Shown: positions 1 to 6,028 of the stretch, one piece after another
Layout of the letters: each line of letters opens with the position of its first letter
Numbering within the stretch: position 1 is the stretch's first letter
Source of the DNA: Actinomycetota bacterium
Lineage (GTDB): Bacteria > Actinomycetota > Actinomycetes > S36-B12
Assembly (NCBI GenBank): GCA_947499275.1
Contig: CANMNM010000034.1
Span: 1-9,114, forward strand
DNA length: 9,114 bases
Direction: 5' to 3'
Notes under the pieces: generated by a model
Seen by the model: the letters and a program-made list of their open reading frames with translations, nothing else
Told to the model about the DNA's origin: nothing
The model's database searches: none
Position numbers and translations under genes: made by a program

Positions 1-2
1 GT

Positions 3-1196
3 GAAAGTTCAGATGCCACCGCGAGCGCAACCGCAGAGTGCACGAGCACTTCCTTGGTATTGGGAACACTTCTCCCAGCAACAGGTGACCTTTCATATCT
101 TGGCCCACCAGAGTTTGCCAGCGTTGAGTTAGCCCTTGAAGAGATTGACGCAGCAGGCGGCGTCCTCGGCTCACCGGTTACCTACATTGAGGGCGACTCA
201 GGCGATACGACGACAGATATTGCAAGCCAGACCGTTGATTCCCAGCTCGCACAGGGCGTGAATGCAATCATTGGTGCCGCAGCATCAGGTGTTTCCTTGA
301 CGGTAATCGACAAGATTACGTCTAACGGTGTTGTTCAGTTCTCGCCATCAAACACAGCTCCGGCGTTCACCACTTACGCGGATAATGGACTCTATTTTCG
401 AAACGTGCCATCTGATGTGCTCCAGGGTGCGGTTATTGCACAAATCGCAGTAGACGCCGGAATCACCAAGTTGGCAGTAGCTGCTCGCCAGGATCCATAC
501 GGTGAAGGCCTTGCAGCAGCAACGGTTAAAAGCTTCACAGAGGCCGGTGGATCAATCACAACTAACCTCCTTTATGACCCAGCAGCACCTTCATTTGAAG
601 CTGAAGTTGCCGAAATCAAGGCTGGCGATCCAGAAGCCGTCGCAGTCATTGGTATCGACGAAAGTGCCAAGTTCGTGCAGGAAATGATCAAGCAAGGTGT
701 TGGCCCAGACAAGATTCAGTTGTATTTGTTTGATGGAAACCTTTCCCCCACGGCGTATGCTGATTTCCCAGCCGGCATCATGGCAGGCACCGTTGGCACC
801 GTTCCCACAGGTTCAGTTGATTTGACAGATTTCAATGAGCGCCTGCGTGCATTCGACCCAGCCCTCTCTGACTTCAGCTACGGCCCACAACAGGCCTATG
901 ACGCAGCCATCGCAATTGCCTTGGCTGCTCATGCGGCTGGCTGTGCTGACGGTGTAAAAATCGCAGCAGCACTTCCTAACGTTGTCGGTAACGGTGGCGA
1001 AGTGTGTTCCACGTATGCCGATTGCGTAGCACTGCTTGATGCAGGCACCGACATCGACTACATGGGCGTCACCGGAGGCGTTGACTTCAACGAATTCGGC
1101 GATCTTCTTGAGGGCACCATCTCAATCAACGAGTACAACTCAAACACTGAGTTTGCCGAAATCGGAAAAGTGACCGCAGTGGTCCCACTGCCCTAG
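3..1196 (+). CDS. ABC transporter substrate-binding protein, branched-chain amino acid type (5'-truncated)
   Basis: Extracytoplasmic receptor that would capture a small solute, by family a branched-chain or other amino acid or amide, and deliver it to the LivHM permease. The frame is open from the first bases of the window (codons start at base 3), so signal peptide and start lie upstream. The TTG at 54 is internal. The visible protein begins with a low-complexity Ser/Ala/Thr stretch (reading ESSDATASATAEC), as found between a lipoprotein Cys and the folded part. The periplasmic-binding fold (Peripla_BP_6 type) then starts at LVLGTLLPATGDLSYLGPPE, followed by the usual EIDAAGGVLGSPV. About 397 residues are visible, so little is missing. 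The C-terminal half has three Cys (AAGC, EVCSTYADC) that could form a disulfide. The gene stands alone on the plus strand and converges on livF. Family sure; substrate unknown. Confidence 0.9.
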   Translation, partial: ESSDATASATAECTSTSLVLGTLLPATGDLSYLGPPEFASVELALEEIDAAGGVLGSPVTYIEGDSGDTTTDIASQTVDSQLAQGVNAIIGAAASGVSLTVIDKITSNGVVQFSPSNTAPAFTTYADNGLYFRNVPSDVLQGAVIAQIAVDAGITKLAVAARQDPYGEGLAAATVKSFTEAGGSITTNLLYDPAAPSFEAEVAEIKAGDPEAVAVIGIDESAKFVQEMIKQGVGPDKIQLYLFDGNLSPTAYADFPAGIMAGTVGTVPTGSVDLTDFNERLRAFDPALSDFSYGPQQAYDAAIAIALAAHAAGCADGVKIAAALPNVVGNGGEVCSTYADCVALLDAGTDIDYMGVTGGVDFNEFGDLLEGTISINEYNSNTEFAEIGKVTAVVPLP

Positions 1197-1220
1197 TGGT
1201 GGCTCGATAGCAGTAAAGAG

Positions 1221-1257
1221 TGTGGACCCGCACCGGAAGGAGCGAGTCCACAATTTT
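1221..1257. terminator. Hairpin terminator between convergent genes
   Basis: A perfect 7-bp stem (TGTGGAC at 1221-1227 with GTCCACA at 1246-1252) is extended inward, after one mismatch, by CGC/GCG. A loop of about 10 nt closes it. On the plus strand it is followed by ATTTTCT, a short T-run that suits termination of the binding-protein gene. On the minus strand the hairpin is followed by CTCTTT, so it may also stop the livHMGF transcript. It lies in the 78-nt gap between the two stop codons, exactly where a shared bidirectional terminator would be expected. Confidence 0.7.
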
Positions 1258-1274
1258 CTCCTATGAAAAAGGAA

Positions 1275-2141
1275 TTACGCCTTAGCGAGTGTTCCCAAGT
1301 AGAGCTCAATAACCTTAGGATCATTAGCAAGTGATTGACCGGTTCCCGTGTAGGCATTCTGTCCTTGGTCAAGGACGTATCCACGGTCAACAATCTGCAG
1401 GCATCGAGCGGCATTTTGCTCAACGATGATTACGGTGACGCCGGTGGCATTGATTTCCTTGACCCGGACAAATACTTCATCTTGCAGTGCTGGGCTTAGG
1501 CCGGCGCTGGGCTCGTCTAATAACAGCACACTGGGAGCCATCATGAGAGCGCGGCCCATTGCCACCATCTGGCGTTCTCCGCCCGACAGAGAGCCGGCAC
1601 GCTGCTTGCGTCGGGTCCCTAAGGTGGGAAATAGATCTACGACAGCGGCAAATCGGTCAGGGAAAGACTTTGGGTCTTGGAATGCGCCCATCTGCATGTT
1701 TTCTTCGATGGTGAGAGAGGGGAAAACATTGTTGTTTTGGGGGACAAAACCAACTCCGCGCTTAACCAGTTGGTCTGCCCGTAGGTTCGTGATGTCTTCG
1801 GTCCGCAGAGTCACAGCTCCTGAGTTGATATGGACGAGACCAAAGAGCGCTTTCAGCAGCGTTGACTTGCCAGCCCCATTGGGTCCAATAATCCCGACGA
1901 GTTCGCCTTCATGGGCGTAGAGATCTGCTTCATTGAGGATATTCACGCCAGGGAAATATCCAGCCACAAGTTGATCGGCCCGGATGAGGGCTCCGAGGGC
2001 CTGCGCCTCGTGAATCTGGGCAGGAGTTGCAGGTGAAGCGTTTGAGCGCTGCGAAGCATTGATGTCGATTTCTGACTCAAACTCCCGCGCGCCATCGGGG
2101 CTGTCGATTGTAGGGAGGTCGCTAGGTTCGCTGAACGTCAT
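1275..2141 (-). CDS. livF: Branched-chain amino acid ABC transporter ATP-binding protein LivF
   Basis: One of the two cytoplasmic ATPases that power the LivHM permease. The 288-residue protein has a complete nucleotide-binding domain: Walker A GPNGAGKST at residues 86-94, Q-loop Gln135 (VPQNNNVFPSLTIEEN), signature LSGGERQ at 185-191, and Walker B VLLLDEP at 205-211 with catalytic Glu210. The H-loop position is Gln in VEQNAAR (Gln242), the LivF-type variant, which separates it from LivG. The ATG start is supported by AAGGAGG six nt upstream and by an ATGA overlap with the livG stop, so translation is probably coupled. About 52 residues precede the usual LivF start. This polar, acidic extension has no plausible internal start before the first strand. 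It is the last gene of the operon. Confidence 0.93.
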   Translation of the reverse strand: MTFSEPSDLPTIDSPDGAREFESEIDINASQRSNASPATPAQIHEAQALGALIRADQLVAGYFPGVNILNEADLYAHEGELVGIIGPNGAGKSTLLKALFGLVHINSGAVTLRTEDITNLRADQLVKRGVGFVPQNNNVFPSLTIEENMQMGAFQDPKSFPDRFAAVVDLFPTLGTRRKQRAGSLSGGERQMVAMGRALMMAPSVLLLDEPSAGLSPALQDEVFVRVKEINATGVTVIIVEQNAARCLQIVDRGYVLDQGQNAYTGTGQSLANDPKVIELYLGTLAKA

Positions 2142-3058
2142 GTGGTTCCTCCTTGGGAATCGGCGGTGAGGGAGGCGCCATCGGCCGTGAGCGCACTGCC
2201 ATGGCGTGAGCCCAGATAGGCCTCAATCACCTGGGGGTCCTTCATTACGGCATCGGGTGGACCCTCAGCAATGATTTGACCCTGGGCCATCACAATCACC
2301 CAGTCGCTTATGTCGTGAACCATATCCATGTCGTGTTCAACGAAAAGGACCGTTGTTCCTTCTTCTCGGATGTTCTTGATATGACCGAGCAGGCTCTGGG
2401 TCAGGGCGGGGTTCACGCCGGCCATGGGTTCATCGAGCATTACAATTTCTGGACCCACCATGAGGGCACGAGCCATCTCGAGCAATTTTCGTTGGCCTCC
2501 AGAGAGTGAACCGGCAAAATCATCAATTTTGGCATCAAGGTTAAACCGACCCAGTAATTCCATCGCGCGCTCTGTATTTGCTCGCTCTTGGGCTTTCCAG
2601 GTAAAGGGCAACAGGGCTTTGAATACTCGCTCACCACTTTGACCGCTCGCGCCGAGCAGCATGTTGTCCATAACGGTCATGCGCGAGAGAGCTTTGGTGA
2701 GCTGAAAAGTGCGAACCATTCCCATCCGTGCCAGTCGATAGGGAGCCTTGCCCGCTACCGGTGTCTTGTTGAACGTCCATTCGCCGGTGTCGGGGTTGTC
2801 GAAACCGGTCAACAGATTGAAAAGGGTTGTCTTACCTGCTCCATTGGGGCCGATGAGAGCGGTGATCGCGCCTCGTTGAATTTCAACGTGGGTTACATCA
2901 ACCGCCTTGAGTCCGCCAAATTGGCGACTTACCTGGTCGGCAACCAAAATGGGATCAGGCTTTGGTGATCCAGGAACCCGAGCGACATCACGCAATGCTT
3001 CAACGGCTGCTGCACGACCGGGTGCCATCTTTGTGGTGTTTTCGGTATTAGCGGGCAT
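2138..3058 (-). CDS. livG: Branched-chain amino acid ABC transporter ATP-binding protein LivG
   Basis: The second cytoplasmic ATPase of the importer, pairing with LivF. Numbered from the ATG at 3058 (306 residues), it shows Walker A GPNGAGKT at 70-77, Q-loop Gln119 (VRTFQLTKALSRMTV), signature LSGGQ at 185-189, Walker B IVMLDE at 205-210, D-loop MAGVNP and a true H-loop His242 in VEHDMDMVHD, the LivG pattern. The C-terminal EAYLGSRHG is the family's BCA_ABC_TP_C-like tail. An N-terminal extension of about 36 residues, Ala/Arg-rich and possibly helical, precedes the fold. The start overlaps the end of livM. A TTG directly before the ATG (3061) is equally placed: AAGGGAG lies 7 nt before the TTG and 10 nt before the ATG. 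The stop overlaps the livF ATG by four bases. Confidence 0.93.
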   Translation of the reverse strand: MPANTENTTKMAPGRAAAVEALRDVARVPGSPKPDPILVADQVSRQFGGLKAVDVTHVEIQRGAITALIGPNGAGKTTLFNLLTGFDNPDTGEWTFNKTPVAGKAPYRLARMGMVRTFQLTKALSRMTVMDNMLLGASGQSGERVFKALLPFTWKAQERANTERAMELLGRFNLDAKIDDFAGSLSGGQRKLLEMARALMVGPEIVMLDEPMAGVNPALTQSLLGHIKNIREEGTTVLFVEHDMDMVHDISDWVIVMAQGQIIAEGPPDAVMKDPQVIEAYLGSRHGSALTADGASLTADSQGGTT

Positions 3059-4034
3059 CAAGGGCCAACTCCCTTCGATCGCCGAATATTCCTTGTGGTC
3101 TAAAGATCATGAGCAGCATTAATCCAAGGCCCATGAGCATGAATCGGATGGATCCGACATCGGTTGGGGTGAGGAAAGCGATGTAACCGTTATTAATTAA
3201 TGAGCTGAGAACCTCGCCGAAACCGGCGAGGAGGAACCAGAAAATCACGGTTCCCACGATGGGGCCAAACACTCGAGCCGCACCACCCAAAAGCAGGATG
3301 GTGAACACGAAGAAGGTGAAGTCTGGTTGGAAAGTGTCCGGCTGCACTGATTGCTTGGCAACGGCCCACAAGATACCGCCGAATGCCGCAATGCCACCAC
3401 CGATGATGAGGGCTTGCAATTTGTAGACAAAGACATTCTTGCCCAGTGAGACAACAGCATCTTCATCTTCACGGATTCCCTTGACCACGCGACCCCACGG
3501 GCTCCGCACCAACCCCCACACGAACAGGGTGAAAAGCAGCGCAAGACACCAGCCAACAATGACCACCCAAAGATCTTGACGGCTCCAACTAAGCAGGGGG
3601 AGTGTGAAATCTACGGGCAGGGGATTGAGATCATGGAATTCCTGTCCAAGCTTTCCATTGAGACCCTGTGCGCCGCCGAAAACGTCTTTGAAGGCGATTG
3701 ATCGAACGAGCAAACGGAGAAGTTCGCTCGCAGCGATGGTGACAATCGCAAGGTAGTCCGCTCGTAATCGCAGGGTCGGAATACCCAGTAGTAGCGCCAA
3801 AAGCGTTGACGTGATGAGAGCGACAACAATTGAAAGCCATAAACTTAAATCGAAGGTGAGAACGATGACACCGACGGCGTATGCACCGGCTGCGACAAAT
3901 GCAACCTGGCCGAAGTTAAGCAGTCCGGTGTACCCGAATTGAATGTTGAGACCAATTGCTGCGAACAGGTAAATGAGCGCGGTAACGCCGAAGGCCTGGG
4001 TAATGGTGAGGGTGAAAACTTGACCAATGTCCAT
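3048..4034 (-). CDS. livM: Branched-chain amino acid ABC transporter permease LivM
   Basis: Integral membrane permease (BPD_transp_2 family) that should pair with LivH to form the translocation path. Numbered from the ATG at 4034 (328 residues), the family marks are YTGLLNFGQVAF with NFGQ at 40-43, the cytoplasmic ATPase-contact loop KGIREDEDAVVSLGKNVF from 185, GGAARVFGPIVGT at 250-262, and the C-terminal RPQGIFGDRRE at 312-322. Hydrophobic segments fill most of the rest, about eight or nine membrane spans. Length is normal. The start is uncertain: a TTG at 4043 would make a TTGA overlap with the livH stop and add three residues (MIN), with AAAGGG four nt ahead. The ATG instead has GGTGG about 10 nt ahead. 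Its stop lies inside the start region of livG. Confidence 0.93.
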   Translation of the reverse strand: MDIGQVFTLTITQAFGVTALIYLFAAIGLNIQFGYTGLLNFGQVAFVAAGAYAVGVIVLTFDLSLWLSIVVALITSTLLALLLGIPTLRLRADYLAIVTIAASELLRLLVRSIAFKDVFGGAQGLNGKLGQEFHDLNPLPVDFTLPLLSWSRQDLWVVIVGWCLALLFTLFVWGLVRSPWGRVVKGIREDEDAVVSLGKNVFVYKLQALIIGGGIAAFGGILWAVAKQSVQPDTFQPDFTFFVFTILLLGGAARVFGPIVGTVIFWFLLAGFGEVLSSLINNGYIAFLTPTDVGSIRFMLMGLGLMLLMIFRPQGIFGDRRELALDAR

Positions 4035-4039
4035 GTTGA

Positions 4040-5323
4040 TCAACCCACCCTTTCTTTTCGTCCAAGCAAGCCTTGAGGCCGCACCAACAAAATAAGGATC
4101 ATCAAGAAGAGGGCCCCGACTGTCTTCATTTCAGTGGGAATAAACAGGGTGGTCATCTGAATGAAGATTCCGACAACCATGGCGCCAACAATGGCTCCAT
4201 AAATAGTTCCTAATCCACCCAAAATAACCGCCGCAAATAGCACGAGCAAAATTCGCTGTCCCATATTCCAGACGGTGTTTTGAGTCAGGCCAAGATAAAT
4301 GCCAGCAAAGGCTGCAAGGCCCGCGCCAATGATCCACACGACCGAGATAACGCGCTCTACGTCGATTCCAGTGGCCGAAGCAAGTGCAGGGTTATCAGAT
4401 ACCGCGCGGGTGGCCTTACCAATTCGCGAACGTTGCAGCCATATCACGGTTGCGGCGAGAGCCAAGACGGCCAACGCCCCCAGAATGAGCGCTTTTGGCG
4501 TGGTATTAAAAGGCCCTAAAGCTATCCCCGATTGTCCGGCAAATTGCTTGTAGCTTTGTGGTGCACCGCCGAAGAAGAGAACGAGTGCGTATCGAAGGAA
4601 GATCGCCAACCCGATACTGACGATCATGGCAGCGATGAGCCCCGTCTTGCGCCTACGCAGGGGTCTCCACAGAATTCGGTTTTGCCCCCATCCAAATACA
4701 AAAGCTGAGAAAACAATGGCAATTGGAGCGGCGATAACAATGTTGAGCCCTGCCGTATTAAAGGCAAGAGCGGTGAATGCGCCCAATGTGAGGAGCTCTC
4801 CGTGGGAAAAGTTGGTCAAACCGGTTGTGCCGAAGACCAAGTTCAAACCTACGGCGCCTAGAGCAATTACCAGTCCATAGAGAACCCCGTCGAGAAAAAG
4901 CTGAATTACGCGTTCAGCCGTCCCCGAGTCATCCGCAACTATGCCCGACTCTCCACCCTCGGATAGCCCAATGATGATTCTTTTCTCACCGCCGAGTACG
5001 AGCAGTGATCTACTGGCATCGGCCTCATTGTTCAAGGTAATTCCCTCTGGGAGGGTGCTTACATCAATCTCTACCGTGTAGGTGCCACCGGCGGTGAGTG
5101 GGACAACGAAGACTCCCTTTTCATCAGATGTACCAGACGCGCTCACGCCATCGGGACCGGTGGCCGTCACCACGACGCCCGAGACTGCAACACCCGCGGG
5201 GGTAGTCAGGGTTCCGGTGATGCTTGTCTGCGCCGCATGAGCCGGGGAAAGCCCACCGGATACCAGAAAAGCCAAGGTTGCGAGAAGTAGGACCCCTAGT
5301 GCGAGTCGAACGCGTCTAAGCAC
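4040..5323 (-). CDS. livH: LivH-type permease fused to an N-terminal secreted carboxypeptidase-regulatory-like domain
   Basis: First gene of the operon. It encodes 427 residues, about 130 more than a usual LivH. Residues 1-31 are a classical signal sequence: Arg-rich start, hydrophobic core LALGVLLLATLAFLVSGG, possible cleavage after AHA at 28-30. Residues 33-120 resemble a CarboxypepD_reg/Ig-like beta-sandwich (ITGTLTTPAGVAVSGVVVTA, DEKGVFVVPLTAGGTYTVEI). A short acidic linker follows, then the LivH core from about 137: NFSHGE at 171-176, positive cytoplasmic loop WRPLRRRK, coupling loop RAVSDNPALASATGID at 306-321, and C-terminal RPQGLLGRKER. Counting spans with the core N-terminus outside places every positive loop inside, so an external domain fits the topology. 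The GTG start has GGAGGT eight nt upstream (5332-5337). Permease identity is firm; the role of the extra domain is unknown. Confidence 0.9.
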   Translation of the reverse strand: MLRRVRLALGVLLLATLAFLVSGGLSPAHAAQTSITGTLTTPAGVAVSGVVVTATGPDGVSASGTSDEKGVFVVPLTAGGTYTVEIDVSTLPEGITLNNEADASRSLLVLGGEKRIIIGLSEGGESGIVADDSGTAERVIQLFLDGVLYGLVIALGAVGLNLVFGTTGLTNFSHGELLTLGAFTALAFNTAGLNIVIAAPIAIVFSAFVFGWGQNRILWRPLRRRKTGLIAAMIVSIGLAIFLRYALVLFFGGAPQSYKQFAGQSGIALGPFNTTPKALILGALAVLALAATVIWLQRSRIGKATRAVSDNPALASATGIDVERVISVVWIIGAGLAAFAGIYLGLTQNTVWNMGQRILLVLFAAVILGGLGTIYGAIVGAMVVGIFIQMTTLFIPTEMKTVGALFLMILILLVRPQGLLGRKERVG

Positions 5324-5401
5324 GTGTTGCTACCTCCGGGTATCTGTTCATTCTCAGCAAAATCTTTGTGAAATATCATGGAATTGCGTATTGCTACACC
5401 G

Positions 5402-5421
5402 CGTGGGCTTAGCCACCCACG
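5402..5421 (-). terminator. GC-rich hairpin between thioesterase gene and livH (possible terminator or attenuator)
   Basis: Read on the minus strand, CGTGGGT and GCCCACG form a 7-bp stem (one G-U pair) closed by a six-base loop, GGCTAA. No T-run follows, so it is not a textbook intrinsic terminator, though U-less hairpins are proposed terminators in actinobacteria. It lies about 95 nt past the thioesterase stop and about 80 nt before the livH start. Its left arm can alternatively pair with an upstream segment (see the inverted-repeat finding), so regulation of livHMGF is possible. Function is inferred only. Confidence 0.3.
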
Positions 5422-5486
5422 GGATTGGAGAACCTTATCGCCATTAGTCAGCCATGCACGGGTGTATCCCTGATTGAAATGTGTTT

Positions 5487-5502
5487 GTTACCCGTGGGTA
5501 AT
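5487..5502. promoter_or_regulatory. Palindromic operator-like site upstream of livHMGF
   Basis: TTACCC-GT-GGGTAA is a 14-bp inverted repeat (5488-5501), too tight for an RNA hairpin but typical of a dimeric repressor or activator site. With flanks it reads GTTAC-CCGTGG-GTAAT. This fits the half-site pattern gTnAc-n6-GnAAc recalled for the actinobacterial nitrogen regulator GlnR, with one mismatch. It sits about 165 nt upstream of the livH start and 15-30 nt past the thioesterase stop. A TTGACG on the minus strand (5511-5506) overlaps its upstream flank, but no convincing -10 follows at 16-18 nt, so I do not call a promoter. Confidence 0.3.
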
Positions 5503-5517
5503 TACCGTCAAATCGCC

Positions 5518-5985
5518 TCAGGGGCGGGGTTTGCGGGCCATTGCGGTCAGCCGAGAGGTGCAAATCCGCTCACCCTGGGAGTTGGTGATCACAATTTCGC
5601 TTGACAGCATTGTGTTACCGGCACTGACCATGTGGGCGACTCCGGTCACAATGCCGTCCCGGGCAGACTTGTGATGGGTGCAGTTTAGATCGATACCAAC
5701 CACGATGGCCCCCTGCCCGAGACGCCGGTGTGCGGTGATTGCCGAGGCAATTGAGCCCAGGGTCTCGGCCAGAACTGCGCTCGCCCCGCCATGGAGAAGT
5801 CCATAAGGCTGGGTATTGCCCTCAACCGGCATGGTTGCAGAAATGGTTGCCAGGCCTTTCGAATCAATGGTGGCACTCACAATCTCAATGCCCATTCGCT
5901 CGCTGAGGGCGCCCATTCCAAATGAGCGCACTTCGGCGGTTATATCCGTCATATCCGTTGACTGTTCGTCGCTCATATTTGACAT
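5518..5985 (-). CDS. Hotdog-fold acyl-CoA thioesterase, MenI/YdiI-like
   Basis: A 155-residue single-domain PaaI/4HBT-family thioesterase, expected to be cytoplasmic and oligomeric, hydrolysing an acyl- or aroyl-CoA. The diagnostic stretch is QPYGLLHGGASAVLAETLGS: His65-Gly66-Gly67 and Glu74 match the HGG and the catalytic Glu nine residues later in E. coli YdiI (MenI, 1,4-dihydroxy-2-naphthoyl-CoA thioesterase of menaquinone synthesis). Further matches to that subgroup are VGIDLNCTHHKSARDGIVTG and the C-terminal ERICTSRLTAMARK. Actinobacteria commonly use menaquinone, so a MenI role is plausible, but EntH-like or general acyl-CoA clearance cannot be excluded. The ATG at 5985 has only AGGA nine nt upstream and a TAGGAT -10-like hexamer eight nt before it, so its message may have almost no leader. 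A second ATG at 5976 would remove three residues. It is divergent from polA. Confidence 0.85.
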   Translation of the reverse strand: MSNMSDEQSTDMTDITAEVRSFGMGALSERMGIEIVSATIDSKGLATISATMPVEGNTQPYGLLHGGASAVLAETLGSIASAITAHRRLGQGAIVVGIDLNCTHHKSARDGIVTGVAHMVSAGNTMLSSEIVITNSQGERICTSRLTAMARKPRP

Positions 5986-6016
5986 AGTGATAAATCCTAT
6001 TGCGTATTCGAGGAAC

Positions 6017-6028
6017 TAGTATCGGATA
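6017..6028 (+). promoter_or_regulatory. Putative leaderless polA promoter (-10 hexamer)
   Basis: TAGTAT (6017-6022) fits the actinobacterial TANNNT -10 pattern. It ends exactly six nt before the polA ATG, which would place transcription start on the A of the start codon. No usable Shine-Dalgarno sequence exists: GAGGA is 14 nt away, and a GGA only 2 nt away. No clear -35 hexamer is found 16-18 nt upstream. A consensus-like TTGACA at 5979-5984 is too far and is explained by the thioesterase start codon region. Confidence 0.5.

Noticed and set aside
54..56. TTG as the start of the binding-protein gene
   Set aside because: The same frame is open back to base 3 with a lipoprotein-like low-complexity linker, and the TTG codes for the first strand of the fold. 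The gene starts before the window.
1426..1920. Plus-strand open frame of 164 codons opposite livF
   Set aside because: It lies wholly antisense to the conserved LivF ATPase domain, has no family features and reads as a codon-bias shadow.
2588..2968. Plus-strand open frame opposite livG
   Set aside because: Antisense to conserved LivG motifs, no ribosome site and no recognisable protein.
5943..5959. Tandem ATATCCGT copies
   Set aside because: Two copies only, inside the thioesterase coding region where they encode part of TDMTDI; no sign of a repeat array.
5979..5984. TTGACA as a polA -35 element
   Set aside because: No -10 lies 16-18 nt downstream, the distance to TAGTAT is 32 nt, and the bases are the complement of the thioesterase start (ATGTCAAAT).
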